From contig CAMPDV010001303.1 of NCBI GenBank assembly GCA_946699065.1, forward strand, positions 62,001 through 126,000: a DNA stretch of 64,000 nt, in the 5' to 3' direction. The stretch is from Loxodes magnus (taxonomy: Eukaryota > Ciliophora > Karyorelictea > Loxodida > Loxodidae). Numbering within the stretch: the first letter of the stretch is position 1; each line of letters begins with the position of its first letter. A program made the position numbers and the translations under genes. Positions 38,701 to 53,323 of the stretch are shown piece after piece. The notes under the pieces are model-generated. The model worked only from the letters and a program-made list of their open reading frames with translations. It searched no databases and was not told the DNA's origin.

Positions 38701-40612
38701 TTAAAAAAATTGATATATTATTTGAAAATCTAAATAAAAATATATTTATTAAAAAACAGATAACTGCTAAGCTTGCTTTAATTACATTAAATGAATAACA
38801 ATCATTAATAAATATTTAATTTTTTTAAGTTTTTAGTGATTAATTAATAAGATAATTAATGTTTAAGAAATTTCTCTTTATTTATACTTAGTTTAATAAA
38901 GCAAATAATAAATAAAATTAGAAATTTATAAGATTTTTTAATTAATCTTTTATAACTTAAATTAGTCTGATTATATAAACATAATATTTTTCTTGTTTCT
39001 TTTGAATTACTAAAATATCTTTTTATATATGTTTACTTTTTCTTGAATTGCTTTTTTAAATATTTCATTTTATTTAGCTACGAATTATTTATAATATGTA
39101 AATTTATGTATAATAGTTTTTAGTGTTTTTTCTTTTGAAAGAATTTTGTAGCTAATTAAGATTAAACTTATTTAATAGATATTTAAAACTAAAATAATTT
39201 AAAATTTATGTTTACATTATACACTTTATTAGATTAATTATATAAAATCATATTTAATTCAAGCTATACTTAAATCTTCATTAGAATAAATAGAATTTAA
39301 TAAAAAATAATTAATAATTTAAATTAAAAAATACAGTTATAAGTTAATAAGTTTTAGAAGCAAAGAAAATGAGAATAAAAATTAAAGCAAGAAAATTAAT
39401 TATAAATTAATTATTATTTTCTAAGCTAAAAATAACTTAATAAAAATAAATAATCATATTTTTAACTATTAACTTAATTATTATAACTCTATTTATTTTC
39501 ATATTATCTGATATTTTATTATACAATTATAATTACTATGCATAAAATTTAAAAAGTTAATTATATAGAAAAAATAAGTAACTAAAAATGAAAAGCAATT
39601 AAGTTGTTATAATAAATAAAGATTCTTTGTAAATAAATAAAGAAACATTTACTTTAATAAAGAGTATTTAGTGAATTTCATTACATAGCATTCATCAATT
39701 CATTTTTAGTATAATATTAAATTTAAAAGAAAATTATAACTTGGCTAAGAAGACTATTTATTTTATAAACATTTTCAAAATGTTTTTTAAGAAAGTTGAG
39801 ATAAAATTTTATATTTTCTTTTTCTAAGCCTTTAAAATATTTTTAATTCTAATATATAAAATTATAAAAAGTAATCAAAAATTGATATTTAAATTTAATT
39901 ATTTTTGGTTTTAACAGATATTTTTAAATACTTTATTAATTGATAAATAGCTATTTCGAAAGATAAAGTTTAATTAAAATATTTTTACTAATTATTGAAT
40001 CATATTTTAGTTTTATTTTATACAAAAATAGTATTAAATAAAAATTAAATACCCAGCTTTTTATTAAGATAGAAAAAACTATAAGAAAATATTTATTAAA
40101 TGTTATTCAATTAACCTTTTATTTCTTGTTTTGTTTATGATTTTAATTGTAAACATTCATTTTTAATAATGCTTAAGTTTTATCTATGGATTTTTATATA
40201 AAACATAAGAAATAATATCAATTAAAATAAAGTAAGATATTAAAATCATACTACTGTTGAAAAAATTTGCTTAAAAAGATTTAGAAAGTAAAAAAGTAAA
40301 TTAAATAGTCCATCATTTAGATTTAAATGTAAATAACTTTATCTACTCTAAATATAATATTATTATAAAAATTGTATTCCTGAATGTTTTATAATAATTA
40401 TTTAACATTAATTTAAATATTAAAATTAACTTAGATTGTAAAATATATGTTAATTACTTAAGTTATGGTAAGTAAAATTTAATCTACTTATAGTAAATTA
40501 TTGTTGCTTTTTAAATTTAAGTTATTTTATAAAAATAAAAGCTTATTAAGCTTTTTATAATAATTAAGTTAGGAATTATTCTTTAATTATTTATTTTTAA
40601 TATTTTATTAAG
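35725..40612. other. AT-rich spacer across the unit 4 / unit 5 junction
   Basis: No supportable gene. Conserved inverted repeats are present (for example 37575-37702). Small insertions become more common from here on. Confidence 0.7.
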
Positions 40613-41593
40613 ATTAAGAGGCAAATCAATACCAAACAAAGGAAAAACCGTAGACGGATTATTGTTCGACTGGTTAAGAAGAGAATTTTATATTTGAATA
40701 ATACTGCACAGCAATAAAAGTAGAATTAAAAATTGAAGACAAAGAAATATTTATAGATGATGGTAATAACAATTAAAAAGGAAAGAAAAAACATTAATCG
40801 TGCAATATGAGAATATAGAGTATATGTAGAAGATAGAAAGGATGGAGTAAATGATACAACATTACAATATAGAAAAACATTATTTGATGAATATGTAGTA
40901 GGGACCACCTAACTACCTGAGATATAATAAAAATAGAAAAGAAGAAATATGTCACCCTATTTAGAATAAGAACGAGATGTAATGGGAGTTAGGATTACCT
41001 TAAAAGAAAGACACCTAATTATGACAAGTCAGTGCCTTTTCTGTAACAATGCAAGAGAAAACGAAAGGCATATCATAGAAAAACTGTTCAGAATACAAAG
41101 AAGGAAGATAATAATGTATCTGAAATCTTAGAGCATCAGGAGTGAGAGATAAGGAATGGAAACTATTTGATATAATATGAGGAACGGCAAATTCGAGAAA
41201 TTCATTAGAATCTAAGAAAATAAAAAGAGCTAAAGCTGACTTGATAATAAAAAGATTATATCAAAAATATATTAGAAAAAAGGGAAAAGAGGATATATAG
41301 ACAAGAAAATTGAATCGCAAAAGAGAAATAAGAAAAGACTATAGAGCAGGAAAAGGATAATTTTTATGAGTGTATAGAAGCTTGATCAAGAAGAAAAGAA
41401 TTAGAAATGAAAATTAGTAAGATATGAGTAAGAAAAATAAATAAAGCTTGTAATAAAGATCTAAAAATGCGTAGATAGATAGAAGACAGAAGAAAAAGAG
41501 TTAACATTGAGGAAAGTGAGGAAGATATGTAACTAATAAGAGAAGAATTTCCTATTACCTGAAGGCTTACTTGAAGAAACGGACATATATTGA
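40613..41593 (+). pseudogene. LINE ORF 3' fragment, unit 5 (many indels)
   Basis: Nine bases longer than the unit 1 copy because of scattered one-base insertions (for example TAGGGACCACC near 40902, TGTCACCCTAT near 40955 and TTACCTTAAAAG near 40998), several of them not in obvious homopolymers. The zinc motif residues are still readable in separate frames. Confidence 0.7.
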
Positions 41594-41603
41594 GATATGT
41601 AAA

Positions 41604-41634
41604 GAGCTGCGCACCAACGAGGTGCTACGCGCTC
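41604..41634 (+). other. LINE 3'-terminal stem-loop, unit 5
   Basis: Identical hairpin despite the indel-rich surroundings, followed by the TTTA-repeat tail as in unit 2. Confidence 0.6.
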
Positions 41635-41641
41635 TATAATC

Positions 41642-42910
41642 AAATTTATTTATTTATTTATTTAATTTAATAGTTATTGTAGAAAAATAAAGATTTTAAA
41701 AATAATTATAATAAAGTACTTATTTTTAAAGTATTACTTCTATTGATATTTAGCTTATATTATTTTATAATTAGTAAACTTTATATTTATGTTCTTTACA
41801 AATTTTAATTATTCATTTTTTAGTGATTCAAAGCTATTTTTATCAATTTTAAAATAGAAAGTCTCTTCATTTTTTATAATAAAGTAACTTATTAGGCTTC
41901 TATAGAGTAAGAAGATAAATATTATTAAATACTAAAACTTAAATATTTCTACACTTTATTTTCAATTTAAATAAACATTTAAAAAAGAGATTTTCCTATT
42001 AAGTTTAATCTATTTAAGATTAGTTTTAAATATTCTTTCCTATTATAAGGATTCTTCCTTTTATTACAATTATTACAATTATATCTTTTATTTTCAATCT
42101 ATATTATCTCAAACTATCATATTTATTTTCACTATTATATTCAAACTTTTCTTCTCTCAGACCAAATATCAAAACGTTCAAATCAATTAGGTAGAAGGTT
42201 TTAATATAACCAATAGTATGAAAGAACCTATTTAAGCTTCTAATTCCTAACTTCAGTCGAAATCAACTGATAGAGCAAAAAACTTGAGAAGTTTCATCTA
42301 TTTGAAACAAGAAATTTAAATAGTGCAATATGAACAATTAGAAAATACATTTTAGGGTAATCTGATTTGAAAGTTGAAGATATCAAAAAAGAAATAATTA
42401 AAGTATGATTAGAAATGTTTAAATAAAATAAAATAATGATTTAAAGAAATAGAAAATCTAAATAGAGACTCAAAAAAATAAATTGAAGATAAGAAGTTTT
42501 ACTTTCTTATTATATAAAGAACAAAATTTGGATAAGCAATTAAAGCTGAATTATTATATTAAACTATTATTATTATTTTATATTAATTTTAAATAGGGAG
42601 AAACCAATTCTCTAACTGAGATTTACTTCAAATGCTGTACCAAGAAATACCATGAGTGAAGAACTGAAAAAGAATCTCATAGAAGACAAGAGAAGATAAG
42701 ACTGAAGAAGCATCAAGTAAAGTTAATGATGAAAGATGCCAGATATATTAATGTCTCTTCGGGGGAATTCAAATCAAGGGCCCTATAGAAGACAAGATTT
42801 CACAAAGTGATTGTTTGCGGTTTGGAAGATTTCAGCAAAGAGATATTTAAACATTAAAAATCTTTATCTAAAGAACTGCATGCCATTGGGGTGCTACGTG
42901 CTCTATAATC
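41642..42910 (+). mobile_element. 1.26-kb segment specific to long units, copy in unit 5
   Basis: The same segment as in unit 2, about nine bases longer through scattered insertions. The diverged second 3' tail is at 42873-42903. The possible coding remnant before it (about 42593-42908) is frameshifted, for example by extra bases near 42780-42808. Confidence 0.63.
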
Positions 42911-43055
42911 TTATTTATTAATTTATATAATTTAAAAAGTTTATTATACTAATTTAAATCTATTTAAAATATGATTATGTATGTATAAATTATAATATAG
43001 CCGTTATTCATAATTTAAGTATAAATAGTCTAATAAAATAAAAAATTATAATAAA

Positions 43056-44907
43056 ATGTAAAGCAGGACTGATTAATCAACTAGTAGCTAAAACTATACA
43101 CCAAATAGTTCAAATTGTTAATCCCTCTTCTGATCGATAATTAAGAAGAATCTAATTAGACACCACCAAGAAACTTAAGTAGCAGCCTAAATCCAAAACA
43201 ATTTAGCATAAGATTAAAATAAAAAAAATAATTGATAAATTAAAAAGAATCAATAAAAGAGTATTAAGATTAAGAAATATCGCTTCCAATGAAGAGATTT
43301 CGTGAACACTTTAACTAAGAAGAAGAGTTTTCTTAAGAATAATAAAGCATTAAGTAGTTTAAAAGTAATAAATAAACTTTATTTTCAAATTCTTATATTC
43401 TCAAAATATTTGTTAGTTCCTTAAAAATATAGAAATTTGTAGACTACAATAGGTTAGTTAAATTTCTAAATAAGTTTAAGTATTAATTTGAAAAGTTAGA
43501 AATAAAAAAATATTCAAGTAATAAAGGCTACGTGTTAAAATAAAACAACTGAACTCTCAAACAAATTTTATAATCTGATACTAAATTTCTTTAAATTAAT
43601 ACTTAAAATTGATAAGAAGAAAATTAAGCAGAAAAAATCTTTCAATAATAAAGAAATGCTTAGAACTAAAATTAAATTTATATCAAAAAAGGATATAAAC
43701 TAGTATAGAGAAATTAATTTAATTGGACTAAATAATTTAGGTAAAACCTTTCAAGAATATATTTCAAAATGCTCAAATCTAAAAAAACTTGTTTTAAGGT
43801 TTAACTTATTATTGGAAGAAAATTTAAATTTTTTGTAAAATTTGACTCGTTTATAATCCTTAGAAATCTTAGACATAAATTAGAAATAGATAACAGGAAA
43901 GTTTTTACTAGACTACTGTTAAGGATTAAATTTAAAGGAACTAAAAATATTTATTAAAGGAATTAATAAAGAAATGTTATTATAATATTTGTAATAAAAA
44001 GGGAAAATTGTTAGAAGAAAATAAATATTAACTATAATAGAGATATTGGACAAGTATATTTATCTTTTGTCCTAATTTAAACAAAATTGACTTTTATGTA
44101 ATAAAAAGTTCTTAAGATTAATTCATATTGAAGTTAAAAAACTTTAACCTTAGTAGTTAAAAAGTTTATCGAAACTTATAAATATAAACAATGTAAGAAT
44201 TATTTTCTAAGTAGCATAAATAATTTATAGCACATTGAGATTTATTTTTGCAATAATTTTAATGATAATCAACTGATATCTTTATGTAAAACTGTTCTAG
44301 TTTAGAATCTATATATATTAGATTCATTATATGAACTTACTAATATATCTTTGAAGAAAATAGGAGATTTTGGATAGAATTATAAAGAAAATCTTTTATT
44401 TCTGTTAGCCAACTTTCTAATAAAAACTCTATGTTATATTTTTGAGAATTGTAGAAAACTAACAAAGTATCTCTTAATTAAATGAAAAAACTAAAATAAT
44501 AAGACTTTATAATCTTTGAGTTAAAACTGTAAGGAGTTAGAAAGTTTAAAATTGATAGATTGCATAATGTTAGATGAGAATTGAATAGATGAAATAGTTA
44601 AAATAAGCAAATTAAAATAATTATAGTTTTAAGAAACTTAACTAAATAATAAAGATATAGTAAAAATAGTAACTAACTGTAAACATTTAAAAATATTAAA
44701 TCTTATGCATTTAAAGGATGTTACATAAGAAGGCTTTCCAATTTATGATTTAGAGGGATAAGAATAGTCCTTTTTATAGAAATCTTAAAGTATCTATATA
44801 TTAGTGGAACGTCAATAAGAGAACAGTGGGTTAGAAAACTTAAATAGAAGTCGTAAGGATGACAGTAAATCCATAATGTCTCGAGAAAGGTAGCCAACAC
44901 AACTTGA
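43056..44907 (+). pseudogene. F-box-like / LRR gene, unit 5 (many indels)
   Basis: Long-class haplotype with the shared nonsense TGA (near 44582), and thirteen bases longer than the unit 1 copy. Single-base insertions and deletions occur every 30 to 100 bases through both exons, including in the run up to the final TGA. Confidence 0.72.
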
Positions 44908-45649
44908 AAGAAAGTTAAATAACAATTTCTTTCTATTTTATAAATAATTTATGCTAATCAAATTAAATTACATATAAATAGCTTATTAAGATACTTTTTA
45001 TATTGCATATATAAAATATAATCTTTACATAACTTTGTTCGTAATAAGTAGAATAAATAGAAATAAATAATGTTTCAGTTGTTATATATAAATAAATAAC
45101 TATTTAAATATGAATTGTAAAGCTAATAATAAATAAACTATTTAGCTTATGATATTAAAGCATTATTTTATATAATTATTTAGTTTATAATATTTAAATT
45201 ATAGTTACTTAAACTTTAAAATGATAAAAAAGGAAAGCAGATAGAGTATATAATAAACGAAGTTTAGGTAGATAATTTATGAGAAATGAATAGTTTGAAA
45301 ATAATAAATGAACAAGTTTAGATGTAATAAATAATTAAAAAAAATTGTTATAAGTATGCTAAAATATTAAGTTTAAATGAAATATCTCTTATTTATAGAT
45401 ACGAAACTAAGTTATTTTAATTTGATCTAAAATTCTTATGTTGTTATCATATAAGTTATAATTTAATAAGAAATTAATATCTTAAATAAATTAAAGTTTC
45501 ACTTTTTTACAAAAAATAAAGAACTTCATTGATACTATGATCGGTAACATATAATTAGTTTAAATTAGCTACTATCTAATTTTAATTCTAATAGATTTAT
45601 TAAATACGTTAATAATCATTTAAATTTTAAGAACTATTAAAAATAATAT
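44908..45649. other. AT-rich interval, unit 5
   Basis: The counterpart of 6506-7238 with extra indels. Nothing supportable was seen. Confidence 0.4.
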
Positions 45650-45898
45650 TCATAATTAAAAAGATGATGGGAGCTGAGATTGACCTTCTGATCATACTTT
45701 CTGGTTTTATAGCTAGGAACAAGTTCCTTTCCTGTCGCTGAGAAAGGTCCCTGATCAAAGTCAACCTTTGCAAGGGAACGCCTTCCTCTTGATTATCCAC
45801 TCCTGGTAGGGGCTGGCTTGAAGCCTGGCTGCCCATAGCGATGGAGCTCCCTGGCAGCTGCTTTTCGAAAGCAACTCAGGATATCCCCGTTATCCCAT
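45650..45898 (-). pseudogene. GC-island ORF, frameshifted, unit 5
   Basis: Carries the long-class extra T plus several private changes (a lost A near 45691, an added G near 45747 and two added bases near 45876). Confidence 0.48.
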
Positions 45899-45989
45899 GA
45901 AGGAGTGTTGGGGTCGTTAAACTGCAAGAAGTGTGCAAATCCAAAACTCTTTAAGTTGGAATTAATTAATTAATTAAAAAATAATATAG

Positions 45990-48900
45990 ACCAACCTTAT
46001 CAATAATCTTATCAAATCACTTTATCCATTTCTATCTTATACATTTCTATTAAATTATTTAAACCAAAACCATAATTATAACCATCCCTTAAAAAAATCT
46101 ACTCTTACTTTATTATATCAAATTAAGCCCAAAGCTTGCTCTTTTAATTTTAGAAAATAAAAAATATTTTGATAATAATGAAAAAATAAATTCTTAATTT
46201 TTATAAAGATTGTATAATAGTAACTTATATATATTTGTATAACTTACTTATTTATAAAATTTGCTAAACTTATTTTGTTAATTAATAAATTAAATAACTT
46301 TCTATATGATAGAAGTAACTTATACCCTTTATAGTAGAATAATAAACTTAAGATTTTATAAAAAAGTAATTAATAAACATTTTTTATATGTTATTTTTAA
46401 TGTATTAATCTCTATATGCTTATACTAATATTAAGACGATCATAATACTATTGATTAAATACATTCATTCTAAATGTTATATCTTAGTGTTGATTTAAAG
46501 AATTAATTTATTTTAAGATATTATAAAATTTCATATCCTCAAATAAAGGTTTATTCTTAATGGTTTAATATTAAAAACATAGTAGAAGGATTTTATTAAA
46601 TTCCTCTAAGAATGTTTAAATTAAATGGTTAGCTTTGATTAATATAATATCTTAAATTTAATATATTAATCCTTTATTTATATATTTAGTATATTTTAAT
46701 AAGACTTAATTTTAGTGAATATACTAATTAAAATTAGAATAAATAAAATATTTATCTTTTTTATTTTTGTTTATATGAATAAAGATATTTAGTGTTATTG
46801 ATTTATTTTATTCTCTTTTTCATTAACTTTGTTGACTGAAAGTTGAAATAAAAGATTAATATTGTTTGGTTATCTATTAAAAAATATTTCCAGTTCTCTT
46901 GATGATTTACTTTTGAGCTGTTTATTTCTCCTTAGTTATTGAAGTAAAGCTTTTATTAATTAATGGTTTTTTAAAATGAATGACCTTTTAAGAGTTTTTA
47001 TTTGTTCAGTTTAGATATTAATTTAGACAAAATACGTTTAATCTCTTTTGAATAAATAATTCAATGAATTACAATAATAGCAAGAATTGTTTTTATTTTT
47101 TTACTTATAAATTGAATATCTTCTATTATCATTCAATCTTTAACTCTTTCTTTAGTGAAGTAGAAAAATGATTTTAACTGCCTAAGTCTCTTGTTTATTG
47201 AAATATTGATTTAGTGATAAGCTTAATTTGAGGTGAGTTTTGTGGGTTGATGGTTAAGAATTGATCTGTTTGTTGAGATAAATGTTGATGGTATTTGTGG
47301 ATTTGTTAATTGACTATAATGTTGATATATTGCATAGTTTATATTAAATATATTGATAGTTATAATATGTTGAATTATAAGTTAAGTATTTGAATAAAAA
47401 GATTACAATATAAGTGTATTTATTTTGTAATAATTTAAAGTTTGATTTGATTATACTTTATGTTGTATATCTAATTAAAGTAAAGAAAATTGTAGATTAA
47501 ACATAAATTTAAAATTATAATATCTAAATTTATTATTCTTTTATTTAGATATTTAATTATAGACAAATATTTATCGTTATAAATTTAAAAAAATTAGAAT
47601 TTTATCTCTAATTTGTATTTTTAATTTAAATTAGAAAAAAGTAGATTGGAATTATATAAAGTTTAATATAAATCTGATTTAAAATGATAGAATTATTTTA
47701 AACTGTTTACCTTAATTAATAAACTATAATTCTAGATTTTTTAAAAGTAATCAAAATATTATCAATCTCTTAAGAAACTAAAAGTTTATCTATTTGTTCA
47801 TGTTTATTTTTATTTTTTACATTGAGGAAGTAGAAATAAATTAAATTTAATATCTTAAAATAAATCTTTTTACAGTAGAGTTATTTTAGTATCTCTCTAA
47901 AATAGATAGTAATAATAAATATTTTATAGATACAAATTGTTAAATAAAATTTCATCTATATAAAAATAATATTTACTATCTATTATAGAGATATAAAATA
48001 ATTAAGTCTTAAGTATAATTTGAGATAGCCTTTCTATAGTAAAATATGTATATAAAATATATTATTTTTATGGCTTTTAATATTTAAAAATATAGATAGT
48101 TTTTAAATAAATTTATCTTATTTTCATTTATTTTTATCTATAGAAAACTAATAAAAAATTAATAATAAAAATTGTATAATCTGAGTTAAATAAAATACTT
48201 AGCTAAATTAATAATTTAATAACTAATTCCTACCTTTAAGTGTGATAAAACTAATTAATTATTAACATTTTTGAAGCATAATTACTATGATAAGTTATTT
48301 TAATCTTTATATTTAATAAAATTTACATTTTATATATATTTTAATTTTAACATTTAAGAGTAGATATTAATTGCAATCTGCTATAACTTATATTTATCAC
48401 ATTTCAAGATTGCTTAAATAGACAAATATATCAACATTTTTAAACTAAACTAATCTATTATACTAAGAGCAGCTAGCTTTAATACAAACTATTAAATTAA
48501 CATTTTAAAAATTAAACTAACCTAAAATATTTAATGAAGGTATGAAGCATACCTATAAAAGTAAAACATGTAATTCAAATTAATTTAAAGAGAAATTATC
48601 AAATAATAATAAAATAATTTGATAAAAGTTAAAAGCTGAAGTAAAGAATTATTATACTATTTTACAATATTATATTTTTAACTTTTACAAAATACAGATT
48701 TATTATGAACAAAATTACCTTGCAACAGTAAAAACTCTTATGCAAAATTACAAATATACAAATATAACCAATAAATAAACACATTAAACATAAAGAGAGA
48801 AAATTCTATTTACAAAATATTTAAAACTATCTAAAAATATTAAAAAGTACAATAATCCATAAAATAAACATAAAATTCATAAAAAATTTAAATTAATTTC

Positions 48901-50896
48901 ATTCTAATTATTAAAAATATCTTAAATAATTAGAAATATCATTAAACCCTAATTAAATTTAAAAAATTTCATAAAATAACTTTAATTTTATTTTTAAAAA
49001 AGATTAAAAAAATTGATATATTATTTGAAAATCTAAATAAAAATATATTTATTAAAAAACAGATAACTGCTAAGCTTGCTTTAATTACATTAAATGAATA
49101 ACAATCATTAATAAATATTTAATTTTTTTAAGTTTTTAGTGATTAATTAATAAGATAATTAATGTTTAAGAAATTTCTCTTTATTTATACTTAGTTTAAT
49201 AAAGCAAATAATAAATAAAATTAGAAATTTATAAGATTTTTTAATTAATCTTTTATAACTTAAATTAGTCTGATTATATAACATAATATTTTTCTTGTTT
49301 CTTTTGAATTACTAAAATATCTTTTATATATGTTTACTTTTTCTTGAATTGCTTTTTTAAATATTTCATTTTATTTAGCTACGAATTATTTATAATATGT
49401 AAATTTATGTATAATAGTTTTTTAGTGTTTTTTCTTTTGAAAGAATTTTGTAGCTAATTAAGATTAAACTTATTTAATAGATATTTAAAACTAAAATAAT
49501 TTAAAATTTATGTTTACATTATACACTTTATTAGATTAATTATATAAAATCATATTAATGCTATACTTAAATCTTCATTAGAATAAATAGAATTTAATAA
49601 AAAATAATTAATAATTTAAATTAAAAAATACAGTTATAAGTTAATAAGTTTTAGAAGCAAAGAAAATGAGAATAAAAAATTAAAGCAAGAAATTTAATTA
49701 TTATTTTCTAAGCTAAAAATAACTTAATAAAAATAAATAATCATATTTTTAACTACTAACTTAATTATTATAACTCTATTTATTTTCATATTATCTGATA
49801 TTTTATTATACAATTATAATTACTATGCATATAATTTAAAAAGTTAACTATGCAAAAAAATAAGTAACTAAAATGAAAAGCAATTAAGTTGTTATAATAA
49901 ATAAAGATTCTTTGTAAATAAATAAAGAAACATTTACTTTAATAAAGAGTATTTAGTGAATTTCATTACATAGCATTCATCAATTCATTTTTAGTATAAT
50001 ATTAAATTAAAAGAAAATTATAACTTGGCTAAGAAGACTATTTATTTTATAAACATTTTCAAAATGTTTTTTAAGAAAGTTGAGATAAAATTTTATATTT
50101 TCTTTTTCTAAGCCTTTAAAATATTTTTAATTCTATTATATAAAATTATAAAAAGTAATCAAAAATTGATATTTAAATTTAATTATTTTTGGTTTTTAAC
50201 AGCTATTTTTAAATACTTTATTAATTGATAAATAGCTATTTCGAAAGATAAAGTTTAATTAAAATATTTTTACTAATTATTGAATCATATTTTAGTTTTA
50301 TTTTACAAAAATAGTATTAAATAAAAATTAAATACCCAGCTTTTTATTAAGATAGAAAAACTATAAGAAAATATTTATTAAATGTTATTCAATTAACCTT
50401 TTATTTCTTTTTTGTTTATGATTTTAATTGTAAACATTCATTTTTAATAATTGCTTAAGTTTTATCTAATGGGATTTTTATATAAAACATAAGAAATAAT
50501 ATCAATTAAAATAAAGTAAGATATTAAAATCATACTACTGTTGAAAAAATTTGCTTAAAAAGATTTAGAAAGTAAAAAAGTAAATTAAATAGTCCATCAT
50601 TTAGATTTAAATGTAAATAACTTTATCTACTCTAAATATAATATTATTATAAAAATTGTATTCCTGAATGTTTTATAATAATTATTTAACATTAATTTAA
50701 ATATTAAAATTAACTTAGATTGTAAAATATATGTTAATTACTTAAGTTATGGTAAGTAAAATTTAATCTACTTATAGTAAATTATTGTTGCTTTTTAAAT
50801 TTAAGTTATTTTATTAAAAATAAAAGCTTATTAAGCTTTTTATAATAATTAAGTTAGGAATTATTCTTTAATTATTTATTTTAATATTTTATTAAG
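45990..50896. other. AT-rich spacer across the unit 5 / unit 6 junction
   Basis: No supportable gene. Indel noise continues to about 47930 and then stops rather abruptly, well inside unit 6. Confidence 0.65.
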
Positions 50897-51868
50897 ATTA
50901 AGAGGCAAATCAATACCAAACAAAGGAAAAACCGTAGACGGATTATTGTTCGACTGGTTAAGAAGAGAATTTTATATTTGAATAATACTGCACAGCAATA
51001 AAAGTAGAATTAAAATTGAAGACAAAGAAATATTTATAGATGATGGTAATAACAATTAAAAAGGAAAGAAAAACATTAATCGTGCAATATGAGAATATAG
51101 AGTATATGTAGAAGATAGAAAGGATGGAGTAAATGATAACAACATTACAATATAGAAAAACATTATTTGATGAATATGTAGTAGGACCACCTAACTACCT
51201 GAGATATAATAAAAATAGAAAAGAAGAAATATGTCACCTATTTAGAATAAGAACGAGATGTAATGGGAGTTAGGATTACTTAAAAGAAAGACACCTAATT
51301 ATGACAAGTCAGTGCCTTTTCTGTAACAATGCAAGAGAAAACGAAAGGCATATCATAGAAAACTGTTCAGAATACAAAGAAGGAAGATAATAATGTATCT
51401 GAAATCTTAGAGCATCAGGAGTGAGAGATAAGGAATGGAACTATTTGATATAATATGAGGAACGGCAAATTCGAGAAATTCATTAGAATCTAAGAAAATT
51501 AAAAAGAGCTAAAGCTGACTTGATAATAAAAGATTATATCAAAAAATATATTAGAAAAAAGGAAAAGAGGATATATAGAAAAGAAAATTGAATGCAAAAG
51601 AGAAATAAGAAAAGACTATAGAGCAGGAAAAGGATAATTTTTATGAGTGTATAGAAGCTTGATCAAGAAGAAAAGAATTAGAAATGAAAATTAGTAAGAT
51701 ATGTAAGAAAAAATAAATAAAGCTTGTAATAAAGATCTAAAAATGCGTAGATAGATAGAAGACAGAAGAAAAAGAGTTAACATTGAGGAAAGTGAGGAAG
51801 ATATGTAACTAATAAGAGAAGAATTTCTATTACCTGAAGGCTTACTTGAAGAAACGGACATATATTGA
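50897..51868 (+). pseudogene. LINE ORF 3' fragment, unit 6
   Basis: The same length as the unit 1 copy, but through two compensating one-base changes (a lost A near 51015 and an added A near 51546). The shared TGAs and the zinc motif are present. Confidence 0.74.
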
Positions 51869-51878
51869 GATATGTAAA

Positions 51879-51909
51879 GAGCTGCGCACCAACGAGGTGC
51901 TACGCGCTC
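51879..51909 (+). other. LINE 3'-terminal stem-loop, unit 6
   Basis: Identical hairpin, followed by CTCTATAATC and the TTTA-repeat tail of the long class. Confidence 0.6.
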
Positions 51910-51916
51910 TATAATC

Positions 51917-53177
51917 AAATTTATTTATTTATTTATTATTTAATAGTTATTGTAGAAAAATAAAGATTTTTAAAAATAATTATAATAAAGTACTTATTTT
52001 TAAAGTATTACTTCTATTGATATTTTAGCTTATATTATTTTATAATTAGTAAACTTATATTTTGTTCTTTACAAATTTTAATTATTCATTTTTTAGTGAT
52101 TCAAAGCTATTTTTATCAATTTTAAAATAGAAAGTCTCTTCATTTTTTATAATAAAGTAACTTATTAGGCTTCTATAGAGTAAGAGATAAATATTATTAA
52201 ATACTAAAACTTAAATATTTCTACACTTTATTTTCAATTTAAATAAACATTTAAAAAAGAGATTTTCCTATTAAGTTTAATCTATTTAAGATAGTTTTAA
52301 ATATTCTTTCCTATTATAAGGATTCTTCCTTTTATTACAATTATTACAATTATATCTTTTATTTTCAATCTATATTATCTCAAACTATCATATTTATTTT
52401 CACTATTATATTCAAACTTTTCTTCTCTCAGACCAAATATCAAAACGTTCAAATCAATTTAGGTAGAAGGTTTTAATATAACCAATAGTATGAAAGAACC
52501 TATTTAAGCTTCTAATTCCTAACTTCAGTCGAAATCAACTGATAGAGCAAAAAACTTGAGAAAGTTTCATCTATTTGAAACAAGAAATTTAAATAGTGCA
52601 ATATGAAAATTAGAAAATACATTTTAGGGTAATCTGATTTGAAAAGTTGAAGATATCAAAAAAGAATAATTAAAGTATGATTAGAAATGTTTAAATAAAA
52701 TAAAATAATGATTTAAAGAAATAGAAAATCTAAATAGAGACTCAAAAAAAATAAATTGAAGATAAGAAGTTTTACTTTCTTATTATATAAAGAACAAAAT
52801 TTGGATAAGCAATTAAAGCTGAATTATTATATTAAACTATTATTATTATTTATATTAATTTTAAATAGGGAGAAACAATTCTCTAACTGAGATTTACTTC
52901 AAATGCTGTACCAAGAAATACCATGAGTGAAGAACTGAAAAAGAATCTCATAGAAGACAAGAGAAGATAAGACTGAAGAAGCATCAAGTAAAGTTAATGA
53001 TGAAAGATGCCAGATATATTAATGTCTCTTCGGGGGAATTCAAATCAAGGCCCTATAGAAGACAAGATTCACAAATGATTGTTTGCGGTTTGGAAGATTT
53101 CAGCAAAGAGATATTTAAACATTAAAAATCTTTATTAAAGAACTGCATGCCATTGGGGTGCTACGTGCTCTATAATC
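51917..53177 (+). mobile_element. 1.26-kb segment specific to long units, copy in unit 6
   Basis: A clean copy of the long-class segment, with the second, diverged tail at 53140-53170. The pyrimidine-rich tract lies at about 52307-52431. Confidence 0.65.
52865..53175 (+). pseudogene. Possible coding remnant before the second tail, unit 6
   Basis: In the ciliate code this frame is open from before 52865 to the tail, with a single TGA at 52928-52930. It includes TEIYFKCCTKKYHE before the TGA, then a basic stretch (HRRQEKIRLKKHQVKLMMK) and DSQMIVCGLEDFSKEIF. It is less AT-rich than its flank, which supports a coding origin. The family is not recognised, and no LINE zinc motif of the first type is present. 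Confidence 0.35.
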
Positions 53178-53323
53178 TTATTTATTAATTTATATAATTT
53201 AAAAAGTTTATTATACTAATTTAAATCTATTTAAAATATGATTATGATTGTATAAATTATAAATATAGCCGTTATTCATAATTTAAGTATAAATAGTCTA
53301 ATAAAATAAAAAATTATAATAAA

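Larger units (their letters stand above)
37086..47380 (+). repeat. Tandem macro-repeat unit 5 (long class, indel-rich)
   Basis: A 10,295-base unit, about 74 bases longer than long units 2 and 6. The excess comes from many scattered one- or two-base insertions, densest from about 40780 to 47800. The gene order is unchanged. Confidence 0.96.

Noticed and set aside
40726..40908. A minus-strand ORF of 60 codons in unit 5
   Set aside because: It is the complement of the LINE remnant in the indel-rich unit and is absent from the other units.
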